From NCBI GenBank assembly GCA_916610825.1, contig OU744448.1, positions 14,383,936 through 14,447,935 of the forward strand: a DNA stretch of 64,000 bases, written 5' to 3'. Below are positions 38,467 to 51,400 of this stretch, piece after piece (positions within the stretch are counted from its first letter, which is position 1; every line of letters begins with the position of its first letter). Both the position numbers and the translations under genes were made by a program. Source of the stretch: Haliclystus octoradiatus (lineage: Eukaryota; Cnidaria; Staurozoa; Stauromedusae; Haliclystidae). The notes beneath the pieces were generated by a model. It had not been told where the DNA came from. It saw only the letters and a list, made by a program, of their open reading frames with translations, and searched no databases.

Positions 38467-38695
38467 AAAATTCATCTTACTATTTTAAAGAATCAGTCCC
38501 GCAGCCTGCTGATTGGGATACAAAATCATAATAGTTATAATAATAGACTAGTAAAATAATTATAATTATATAAAGAAAGTAATAATATATAAAATATTTA
38601 CCTCGCAAATCTATATTATATACCAATAAATTATAGATATAAAAGCATGATTCAATTTACAAATGTTTCTGTGTGTGTGTGTGGGGGTGTGTTGT

Positions 38696-39485
38696 TTATA
38701 TTTCGTTGATTAACAATCTGCTTTCAGAATCGGATAGCGATCTGTGTCGTCGTTTCGACGACTGGAATAATCTCAATGCGGCACCAAGACGACTGGCTCT
38801 TCTCCTTCGAATGTAACCATCATCGATCGTTGGTTTACGATACCTAAAACGACAACAATTCAATTTAACGATCACGATATTATCATAATAGAGTGGAACT
38901 TATGGGTGGTGCTTATCTTTTAATGTAGAAAATCAATGGGAACAGATTTAGTGTAGTGGTTTTACTAATGAAATGCTACTAAATATACGATAAACAAAAT
39001 GTAACCGAAAGACATAGTTGAATAGGATGTAGATCGTAGTAAATTAGTTCAGAAGACAGAATCCTTTAGTCAAACACAGTAAGTAATGCTCACAGATATA
39101 GATATATATAGTTTCAACAGCAGTTTCTATGACGGTAACACAGCCAGAGGCTTCATGATGAAAACTCTCCGAAATTCGAGCATCAACCTCACGCACTATA
39201 ATGAGGTTTCTGTCCATAATAGGAAACCGAAACAAGCCATCCCAGCCATTCAGAGCTAACTTACGTTTTCAACCAAAGCGACGAACAGACAACGGACACA
39301 GACGACATCGCCATGGCAGCACTTGCCATCCAAGGTTGTAAGACAACACCGATTGGCTGTAAGACGCCAGCAGCTATAGGAATACCAATCATATTGTAAA
39401 CGAGGGCAAATACGAAGTTGATTTTGATTCGTTTAAGAGTGGCACGTGATAGGTCCATGGCAGCAACAACATCCATCAGATCATT
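38696..39485 (-). CDS. ATP7: ATP7 exons 18-19: last membrane helices and sorting tail
   Basis: Exon 39,265-39,485 encodes [14 protein letters not shown] (helix 7, with the Tyr-Asn copper ligands) and [14 protein letters not shown] (helix 8, with the conserved Met and Ser). Exon 38,696-38,843 encodes a basic cytosolic tail ending [15 protein letters not shown] fits the [DE]xxxL[LI] endocytic signal used by ATP7A and ATP7B for retrieval from the plasma membrane. The tail is about 50 residues, shorter than in vertebrates. Confidence 0.93.
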
Positions 39486-42400
39486 CTGGAGAGCAAACAC
39501 AATCAATTTGTCAATCAACAGGGGGTAAACTCGGTATAGAGAGAAATGTGACAGAAGTACAATGCGCTGAAGTCAACATTTTGTGATGGTTATCATTGGC
39601 AAAGATGATATGCTTTGAATTCTAATAAAACAATAAGTGATATACATGGACATGGTCACATATTATAAGATTGAGTTTATACTGTATCTAAGAATGAGAG
39701 TCAAAAATGAAACATTCTAGATTTCTGCTACTTCAAGTTTCACACCAGAAGGTGATCATCGGGCGATTTATTTTAACTTTCAAGTATTTCAAGTTAAAAT
39801 AAATCGCGTGATGATCACCTTCTGGTGTGAAACTTGAAGTAGCGGAAATCTAGAATGTTTCATTTTTGACTCTCATTCTATAAATGCTCTGATAAATTTC
39901 ATTGAGCACCATACCAAGAACTGGTATGGAACAATCCCACAATTAATATTATATTATTATTATTATTATAGACTGTATCTTACCCTGACTAACACAACGT
40001 TGGCAGCTTCAACAGCAACGTCCGTACCAGTCCCAATGGCAATTCCAACATCGGCCTGCGCAAGAGCTGGCGAATCATTAACGCCATCACCTACCATAGC
40101 AACGCAACGGCCTGTTAACTGGCAAGCTCGTACTTTCGCTACTTTGTGGGACGGAAGAACATTAGCGAAAACTTTATCAATACCAACCTGAAATAATAAT
40201 AATAATAATATATTCAAGATGTGAAACAGATGGACAAAGGAGGATTAGCTCAGATGGCAGAGCAACCGAGCTTCAGATCGATCATATCTGATCGACTGTG
40301 GTTCAAATCCCCTTCGGTAGGGCGACACCGTCTACATTACTTATATTTACATCAGGACAATTATTCATAAAGGGTTGTCAAGGGTGGGGCACACGCGAAT
40401 CGGCAAATCGGTTCCAGTTGAACATGTTAATCGTCTTTCTCAACATTGCTGTATGTATAAGCATACTCTATAAGTTGGATTAGTGTTTTCTGGCTGGAAC
40501 GCCCAAATCATGACTATATCACGATTAAAGGACACTAAAGACGGTTGTAACTCCAATATTAACCTCAATCTCATAATCCTTTCATTTTAATACGGAACCA
40601 TATTACTCTGCTCACCTGTTTGGCTATTGTGGCAGCGGTTCGTTGGTTGTCCCCAGTCAAAAGTATGACATTGAGGCCCATCTTTTTAAGTGTTTGTACA
40701 GCAAGTGCAGCCTCTGGTTTGATAGGATCAGCTATCCCAACAACACCACACGCGACCCCTACATAAAAATCAATTAGAGTTGTTAATCAGGATCCCACGT
40801 GAACCATTCGTTGGCATCGATATAGCATTAATCAAATTAATAAACTGGTGTATAAATCTTATTTCTACCCCCGGCAAAGTCTCCCTGTCTATAGCGATCA
40901 AATTTTGCTATTGCATCAAGGGGGTTATGCATAGTTGTTCTCTGGTAGCAATTAATATACCTCTATTAATTATTAATATTACCAGCTTACCATTTACACC
41001 AACAATAACAGCTGTCCTGCCTTTGTTTTCATGATCAATTAGAATTGAATCAGCATCAAGTGATACTTCAATGCCATACTGATGCATTAAATCTCTGTTA
41101 CCAATCACAACCGAATATCGTTCTTTTGGAGAATTGGCATCTAAAACGCACAAAAGATATACATTCAACTGTTGAGTATCACAACTTATAGAATCCGTCA
41201 CCTTGCCTTTGACTCTACCAGAAGATCACTGTGAACATCTCCGTGAAGGTAGATGGAATGACCCAGAGACAATCACATTATTAAGAGCGAAAAGAAGCCA
41301 ATATGATCAATGATGGTCATCATTGCAATGAGGTCTGTAAAAAGTGATCACAGGTGACCCGTCTGAGATCATGATCTATTATTGTCATTGGTCATTTTAT
41401 CTAGAAATAAAAGAGTGATACAGGCACCTTGGGTATGGTTATATTGTTTGCCTTCATTCACAATATTGCTACGTTTGGGATTGAAGCAAAATGTTTGGTG
41501 TAAAAAATCATATCTTCTGCCTTCAGATACATACGATATGAACATGTGCTGATGCAAAAACAGTTCAGAAGTGCACTTGATGCAGAGAGGGACATTTCTG
41601 CACCACCTTTTATGCTGGTAGAATATTGTTGTTGTTAGACATGCTACTACTTACTTATGACAGGTGAATATGACTCAACACTAAACTCAAATACACCACT
41701 GTAAATCAACCGTTTGCGTTCTTCATCTGACTCAGTTTTACTCAGAATATTTTCAACGTCACAACAGATGCCAAGACCTGGATAGGATTGGAATTTGGTA
41801 CATTGACCAAAAATATTGGCATTTAAAACCTAAAGGAGGAAAGATACACATATGTAACTCAAAGATTTGAGGATTGGCAAATAGAATGAATTTCAAGTTA
41901 ACGTACTACAATTTACAAGGTTAATTGGTATTTGGTAAACTTACATCACTAGCAAAGCGAACAATTGCTTGACCCAGTGGATGCTCACTGCCTGATTCAG
42001 CAGTACCAACAATGGCAAGGAAAGTGCTGAGTGATAGTTGCTCATTTAAAATACGAATGTTGGTTACTGTTGGTTTGCCCTCTGTGATTGTACCCGTTTT
42101 ATCAAAGATAACAGTACGGACCTAAACACAATAAGATATTAAAATATCATGATTAGAATATATATAAAAAGATCATTATACTTTCACATTCGCTATTAAA
42201 TCAGATTTAGCTAATTACAGACAATTTCAAACAACTGTTGCTGTAAACATTGGTAAAACAACAAACCACAGGATGATCATAATTGTTTTAAATAATTAAG
42301 GGAGCTAGCTAACCTTGTGAGCTACTTCCAAAGGTTCTCCTCCTTTAATGAGAATGCCATGCTGTGCTCCCACTCCAGTTCCCACCATAACAGCAGTGGG

Positions 42401-45400
42401 AGTGGCAAGACCCAAAGCACAGGGGCACGCAATGCAAAGAACAGATATTGCACAGCGGAACGCAAATTGCATGATCATTTCTGTGTTGCCGGCAAGGTAA
42501 GACTACAAAAACAATAACAGGAAAACAACATTATAATCATTCCATTGATAATATAATAATAATAATAATATTAGTGGGAGGGATTGTTGCACACCAGTCT
42601 TCGTATAGTTCTCAATGATAAAAATAAGAGCGTTTATAGAAGGAGAGTCAAAAATGAAACATTAATGAACTAAGCATGAATTACGCTATAATAATGTTAA
42701 ATGCCGCAATAAGAATTTTTATCTCACTAACCTAAAAACAATCAAAACCGAAATTTTATACAATAGACATAATTAAATAAACAATAGCGTAATCAATAAC
42801 CTATCAACTGTAAAACATAGTAGCTCATATAGGATAGGGATGAACTTTTGTAGTTAGTTGAAATAAATCGCCTGATGATCACCTTTCTGATGTGAAACTT
42901 GAAGTAACGTAATTCTACCATTTTTCATTTTGACTCTTGAGCTAATCATTTCATTATACATGTAAGAGGCAGAGAAATTTATTACTACAGTATTGTATTT
43001 TCTGATACCTTGTAGTGGTGACGTATCCATTCTGGGTTCTTATAACCAATGCCAACCCAAACACTGAGCGTTAACAGAGATATGAAGACAATAAGTGGTA
43101 CAAATACACCAGCAATACGATCAGCAAACCTTTGAATGGGAGCCTAGGAGGAAAAGACATAACTTGACAGGTTACAACTAAAAATACGATGTTCACACAT
43201 TACCCGTTTAACTGCGAGTCAATAGTTGAGTCAATATACACTGAAGGCAATAGTTGACAATAAGTATATGGAGCACAGTTTGCTATGAGCTAATGATATC
43301 ATTGATATGTGGCACACTCGAGTCACTTCAGGAGAAAACGAGAAGGCAACAGAAAATCACAAGCCGCGGTGGCTCGGGAAACTGTGCGTCAATTGTTTTG
43401 TATGATAAGTTGCATAAATTATATAAATATTTACATGACCATTTTGTTCAGAATTTGATTTTTTAATTCCTGATCAAATTGAAAATTATCAATTGTGATG
43501 TCAAGTTCAAGTTGATTGCGTTTTAGAACTTAGTTTTGTTCAGCGTTGATATGGTGATTTGGCATCGCAACTGTAAACCAATCAGATTGATTGAATCCAT
43601 TTCGTTACAATTGGAAATATCTAACATCATTTTAAGAAAACACTAACATACAAACCTTGGATGTCTGTGCTTCTTCAACAAGCTTAACTATTTGACAAAG
43701 TGTAGTTTCCTGACCAACATGTTTGGCCTCCACAAGTAACATCCCATTTTCATTGATGCTTCCACCGATAACAGGATCACCAACTCGCTTTGTGATTGGC
43801 ATTGATTCGCCAGTCAAGAGTGCCTCATTGACGCTTGATACCCCAGATATAACAGAGCCATCAACTGGAATTTTACTACCAGGAACAACCTAAAAATTGG
43901 AAACAAAATATCTAGATGATCATGTGAGTACATTCAATTTATTACAGTATGTCTTATTCTATGCCAATGATCAAAACTTATTGGTATTTGTAATGCGGAT
44001 GATTGCAGCTAACATGATAGCCAGGGTTTGATAAAATGGATGGACTCTCAGTCCCAGAAGGTTAGAAGAAATCAAAAGAAAGTGCATGAAAATGGCGTTT
44101 GAACGTTTTCAAATCAAAAAGAAGGAACATGTGATTGCGTTTTCTAACTTAGTTTTGTTCAGCGTTGACATGGTGATTTAGAATCACAACTGATATCCAA
44201 TCGTTACCAACTGTAACGTTAATTAGCAAATTTGTTGAAGCCGATGATGAACTTATATTTAAATTTACCCCCATGGATGCTTGATTATGCCAAACTCCAA
44301 TAGCACATGTATCAATGCTCTTTTGCCTTACGTTGTATAGCAATTTACAATTATTTATCTCTAGGCTACTTGTACAGCAAAAACTGTAAATAATTTTAAC
44401 ATCAAACTAAATTCTGAAGACTTAACACAATATCTCAAATACACTTAATTAATTTTCAGTTCTATATCTATAGCCTATTATTCAATATATATATATAGTT
44501 TGTAATCATAAATTTTAATATCATTTTCTGTATGTTGACCAACATGTTGTTTTACGGAAATTAAAATCATTCATTCATTTATCCATTTATGTTTTATTTT
44601 CGTTCAAAGGATGAAAGTTTCATCACATTTCAATGAGTGTATCATATCAATAATAAATTGTTCAAATATAATCCCGGCAAGGCTTGAATTTTCATTTATA
44701 GGATTTGTGATGCTGTGTTATACAATGTATAGTTCCAGAATGAGATTAATTATTGAAGTAATAAATATCCGGTATTATGATCACCTTCAGGATATCTTTT
44801 CTTTGAATAAGTCCAGCATCAATGATTTCCTCTCTGTAACACATAAAAAAAAATGTATAAATGTCTTAGTTTCAGGGTGAATGGTCTCAGTTGGTTATTG
44901 CACTTACTTGACAATGTTATTTGGGTTGCCATCATCTCCCAGAGTGATAAGAATGCCTTCTGTTGCTTGCATTGATAGTAATTTACTTAAGGCTTCTGAT
45001 GTCCGTTGTTTGGCTACATGCTCAAGCCATCGTCCCAACGAAACAAATGTGAATAACATTGGTGGTGTTTCAAAGAATGTCTTTGGGCTGTCATTGACTG
45101 ATTCAACCAAAGCAATTATGAGCACGGTGACCTTTCAAATGCAATAATACAGTTTATAATCTAATTAGATATGGATGTGAATCATTACAGAGTATATTAT
45201 GATACAAGATATACTCACTGAATAAATGTACGAAACTGAAGTTGCTAAGACAATCAGCACATCCATGTTGGCACTTCCATGCCGCAATGACCTAAATGCT
45301 GACATATAGAAGTACTTCCCACCAAGAATCTGATGGGAAAATAGAAATTAGCAAAACTTGAGTTCATACATGTGTGACAGAAATGACCATTACCAGTCTT

Positions 45401-48400
45401 AATATCAAGGTTGGATATAAAACAACAAGCATAAACTATATAATATATGAGTCTATACCCAAACTAAAATATGCCTTTTGAAAATCAAAATACATTATTT
45501 TACTGAAAAGAACATGACTAGTTGCTTCGTTGAACAAATTCATGTTGAAATAAAAGTATTCTAATAAACTATATTTTGACATATTTGATAATTTTGAACA
45601 GAAACAGAGCTGATGGTGCCATAGGTGCGGGCTTGCAAATTGATTGTATCTAGCAAGCAGATGGTTGGTGACAATATTTTAACCCTTTCCACGTTGATTC
45701 TCCTAATTTAGATCCACAACATTTACTCGATCGATTTGATATAAAAAATAAAAAATACCAGAATAAAGTACCATACCTGAACGACTGTACACAGAGTGGA
45801 AAGTATGAGGTTCTGTAATGATATCCCATCAAGGATCATATAATCTAATTTTCCATATGAATGCAAGATCATATATATAACGGTGATGATGAAAACAGGC
45901 AAACCAAATATCAGTGAAAAGAAGAATGATGATTTCCACCTGATAATAACATAAACATAATGTTAATATCTACTAAGGGGGAGCCTACATTTACCAGCTG
46001 TGCAATAAAAACTGCGTACATTGACCACTTTACAGATGAACTCTATATGTGCGCACCACAGGGTTAGCTTAGTATAATAATGAATCATGTACCTTAATCG
46101 AGTGGTCATTATAGACAGGTGGTTGCTATGTAGACATGGCTGATATATTACAGTTGACTTTACTAACTTAAATATTGATTTAAAAAGATATTTCATTTGA
46201 AAGTACTTGACATAAAGTTGAGGCACATCCTAATTGAAATGGAATTTTAAATGACTATTGTCATTTTACATGCAAGGCATAAACGATGAGGAATACTTTT
46301 TAAATAATAAATCAATTTCCAATTAATGACTCTGGTCACCATATTTACCATAAGAAATAAAGTAAACAAAGTTCATCATGATCTAAAGGCTCAATCAATC
46401 GTGTTACAATAATGTTACCTTTGGATCTCATGAGTGTGCCCAGCAGCAAATTGTGCCTTTTTTTCATTGTCAATCGATACTTCATATCCAAGTGATTGTA
46501 TGCTTTTTAAAATATCTCTAGCTCCAGTAGCACTAGGGTCATAGACGCATTTAATTTCTCCTGTTTGCCAAGAGATATGTGTACAGCTAACACCAAGAGA
46601 TGATAACAATGAGGATTCAATTTCTAGCTCAGATTGTGGACCATTAATACCAACAATCTAAACAATTGAACAAGAATCAAATGCAGGTCCAACTCTTTGA
46701 CTATGAAATTAATTGGTCCTCAAGCATTTTAAAGAGAACTTTCACTTACACTTTCACTTACTTTTTCACAGCATTCACAGTATCATTCAGAGTACTTAGT
46801 ACATGTACTATAAATATAATTCATAACCTATCCCATGGTTTGATATTCAAAATTTCAAATGCATGAACAAATGTCAAAATTGCTGCAATTTGAACTTACT
46901 AAATACTTTAACATCCCCCTGTGGTGCAGGTGGAAAGAGAAACATTGGATGAGTCATTATATCAAACGAGGCAGAAGATGAGATTTTATAAGCTTTTAGC
47001 CACCTGGGTGACTGGTTAACTGATTGGTATTTTTTAAGCACGTATGCATTTTATAGCAGGATGCTCTTCTTGGTGCCAACCAATAGCATTTCCTCCTGCC
47101 AGGAATTGAACCAAATACCTTGTAATCACAGGCTCAAAGCCCTCACCGCTACATCAAGGCTGCATGGATGTTTATGGATACTGGAACTATGAATCAGGTT
47201 CATGTGGGGGCATCAATAGAGGAGCTATTAGCCAATTTGACTGTACGTACATAATAGTTCTTGGATTGAAACATTGAAATTCTAGAATATATAAGTGATT
47301 GATGTGATACTACAGTACTCAAATCGATAGTGCTATATTCACATGTAAGTCATATTAAAGTTTAATTCATTCTTCTATGCAACTGAGAACCTTATATTCC
47401 GTCATTTATTTCAATATTATTTGCTGAGAAAATGTGTAAAAATTGATAGACCTACCTTGAAATCAATACTACTTTGTGAATCTGAATATATATCTAATAA
47501 TTTTGCACCAAAGCCAAGACGTCTGATATAATTTTCTATTTCCTCTGTACTTGTTAAATTTTGTTTGAATTTGACTTCTGCTTTTTGTGCAAGTAGACCA
47601 ACAACTACTGATACAATTCCTATAATTTCAATTAAGTATGACATTATTATTATCGTGCTGCAATTTTTACACATCATTTTTAATAAGGTTGGTTTCATGA
47701 TTGCATTACCTTCACATTTGCTAACTTCGCGTTCAATTTTTCCAACACAAGATGCACATGACATGCCAGTGACTTGAAAGAATGCCTTTTCAACGTGAAC
47801 ATCACCATCGTCAAGTATATTGCTCATGATTAAATTTCTCTTTTGACCGTTTGTAATATGTTTAGTTGATTCTTTGGTTGTTGATGATGTTTTGTATTCA
47901 ACTGAAACAGCATCTCCATTTTTCAAACTTTTAGATGGCCCCACACCTTTTTGAAAGAATCATGAAAAATGGAGAACAGTGATCTATTTGCAGAACTGAT
48001 TAAAATAATCAAGTCAACCATCATGCGTCTCGTACGTTGAGCCATAATACTGTTAAGACAAAACTAGTCTATACGTAAATAATCCGATTCAGGCTTGATG
48101 ACTATTAAATACCAGTAACAAGTTGAGATAAACCAAAACACGATAGCAGTTGTATAATAAACATTTTATAAAATATAGTGCCATCTTACATTAAATTGAT
48201 TCTCTTAAAACTCTCTTTAAAACGAGCGTTTAAACCCTCTCATGCGCCAACCGGAAACCGGTTAAAATAGCAATTACTTTTCTGCTTCCTATTGCATCTA
48301 TTTCGATGCATAATAACGAATGAATGTGGTGAAATAAGGAGCACATCAATTCATACAAAGAAACGGTAAACTATCACAGACATTGTTTTATTGCCAACAA

Positions 48401-51400
48401 AATGTAATTAAATTGTGTTAATTTGGAATGTGTTTCAAACACAGTCAATACTAAAGCAACATATATTTGCGCTTGCGCATTAAGTCAAATATTTTGTATG
48501 TGTTTTTCTAGTATAATTGTAGTTTAGTGATGCGGCATTGACGGATTAACGAATCGTACTAGCCGAAAGTAGTTTTATGAATCGCAGGTCATGATGTATT
48601 CGAATTAAAAATTATTCCTAGGTATTTGATGTCAAAGTCGAATGTTTATATAATCCGTTTTTTATTAACAAAAATAATTAACGTTCTATATCACAACTAC
48701 TCGATCATCATAGATGTCGCTACAGTAAAATAAATTTAATGAAATGACAGCATGAAACTGAACAGCTATAGTACATATATAGACTCCTAGCAGTTTAATT
48801 ATTATTTAACTAAAACGGCTAACAGACTGCAGAATGTCACTACTGTATTACATTTGAGATGTCATTAACCACTATTAAAACATCAAATGAGTATCTTAAT
48901 TATATCTTTTTTCCTTACATTGAAACATAACCAATGACAATTTTTGCACAACTTCGTACACGGCAAACCAGCCTTGTCGACATACGCATGAAGTTTGAAC
49001 ACACCCTCGTCCCGTTTTACATGAACACTTCAATGAGGTCCCGGCACGAATTGGCGATTTGGAGGAGATGGGACCAGAAAGACAGAAGCAAACCTTTCTC
49101 CATTTCCCAACTCCATTCAATCGGATCAGGATAATTTCTTTCTCTTGTAAACTCTGTCCCCATGTGTGCGCACTTTGGTATACCATATATGTAAAATATG
49201 TTGATGTAAGGCTGCCCTGGAAGGGGGGATGTTATCAATAGATCTACTTCCACTTGTAAATAGTTCTTCTCTTACTTTATTGATGCAAACTAGTGCTATC
49301 ATGTACACAACAATTACAAATCGTTCAAGCATTTGATACATTTCAAGATCAATTACTAGCAACGTTCTAAATAATAGGCAGAACACATCCATACATTCGG
49401 ACAAGGAAAGCCATGCCTTCCATGCGGATTTCTTCCCTTTACGATTGAAAAATGAGCTTGTGTCACAACCTGTTAATGCATGAAATGATATAGTGCAACA
49501 GATTTATCGTCACCTAGTTCTTTCACTATATCATGGATAACAATACCTCTCTGGATTTTCCCAACCAAAGTCAACCCACAATTTTTCTAGACCTTATATA
49601 AATAGAAGCTTATTGCAATAACGAGGACATCTGAATCAACCGCTCGTAAAACAAATGTAGTCTAACGATATTTCAGGGAATCTAACATATGCACACATAC
49701 TCGAGTATCTGCTTCTTTGTGATTACAAATCAATAGGGAATCTATGATACTATCATCAGTGTGAAGTCTTCTTTAAAATAAAAGACAATATTGTTTGAAT
49801 TATTAGTATCTAAAACGCTGTTCTGAAGTAGGGAAATTCCTGTTCCATGAAAAGAGGTTCTATAGATGCACTACTTTTTGCTTCTTGGGTCTATGCTATC
49901 GTAAGCACCAACAGTAAACTACCATGATCAAGATTCATAAGTTCTTGCTTATTAAATTTGTAACAAATGACAGCGATAAAAACACAGGATTTCATAACGT
50001 TTCGCCATATCATATCTTCATGGCATCTTCACCATATCATATCTTGTTTGTTTAATTTCCGTGTAATTGTATTTGATAATTTCCTTTGTAAACTCAAACT
50101 CTATATATTTTTAATTTTTTAATTTGTATTTATTTATATGATGATGCCATGAAGATATGATATGGCGAAACGTTATGAAATCCTGTGCTTTTATCGCTGT
50201 CATTTGTTACAAAAAAATGATCAAGATTGGATATATAATTTTTAAATCTCAGACATAGATAATACTCTGTTGCTTTCTTTGCAATGCAGCTCTCCTTCAA
50301 GATACGCTGCTACATTTCGCAATGCTATGCTTTCACATGTTTTTAGAGTTCTCCATTCACTTGTAAATAGTATTTTACTTCCATCGCAATAACATCTCCT
50401 TCACCCGACTCATTATAGTTTTAGCAACGCTATTAATGACTCCTTGATTTTGCACATTTAAGAAGCTTTTCTCCCAGTTCTAGTTGTGTAGATTTTTTTA
50501 AACGGCCCTTGGCTAATGACTCTGGTTTTTCACAAAAAACATACTGCCCTTAGTGCCCTCCAATATTTACTATGTCTTTCTGATTTTCGGTTTACTGGGG
50601 CCTCGTCAGTTTTTGTAGGACCGAGCGTCTCCATCTCCGCGCTTTTTTGTTTCTTTACTCTTTCCAGTTGTTTATAATTTAATCGAGTAAAGCGTCGCTC
50701 TGCCATCTAGCTTCATTTGTTGCTCTCCTCTATATTAGACGTACCGCTTCAAATTTCTTGCTATCGATACATATCCTCTGTAGTATACCTTGTTGCCAAT
50801 CAAGGGCCTTTTCAAAGGACAAATTAACCCATCTAGGTCATCACTTTGACAAACCAAACATTTAACGAAATACATATGCTATCCATGGCATTGAAAACTT
50901 TATGCAGAATAAATTTCAATAATATATATCTGATATAAGATCCACTCTTCGAAAATATGAATGTATCTGTTTAGCGATCGACGTGTCTTATGCTTTGATA
51001 ATGTGAACATATTATGTTATTATTGCGCATGCGTGAAATATATAAAATGAGTAAGATGGTTCAAGGTCAAATTAGTTATAAAAAGGAATTTATAATCTTC
51101 ATCACATATACATTTAGAAATCAGGAAATTATTCAATCGTACTTATCAATCTTCGTAACTGATTTTCGATTGGGGTCAAACGCTAATTACGTTCAGCTGC
51201 TGATTATCTTTCGTTTGGTATATTTCCATCTGGTATCATGATCTGTGAAAAACAGTCATTTATTTATGCCATAGACCCCCACTATATCAAATTATAGAGG
51301 ATTATGTACTAATATTCTAAATCAATCATTGACAGATAGCTAACAATACCACACAAAGATTGTCAAACCAAATATGGTAAGAACTGTTCAGGTCGAGCAG

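Noticed and set aside
40239-40322. Functional tRNA gene
   Set aside because: A and B boxes are present, but the acceptor stem and T-arm do not pair. The same objection applies to 52,230-52,303, 52,963-53,036 and 63,343-63,424.
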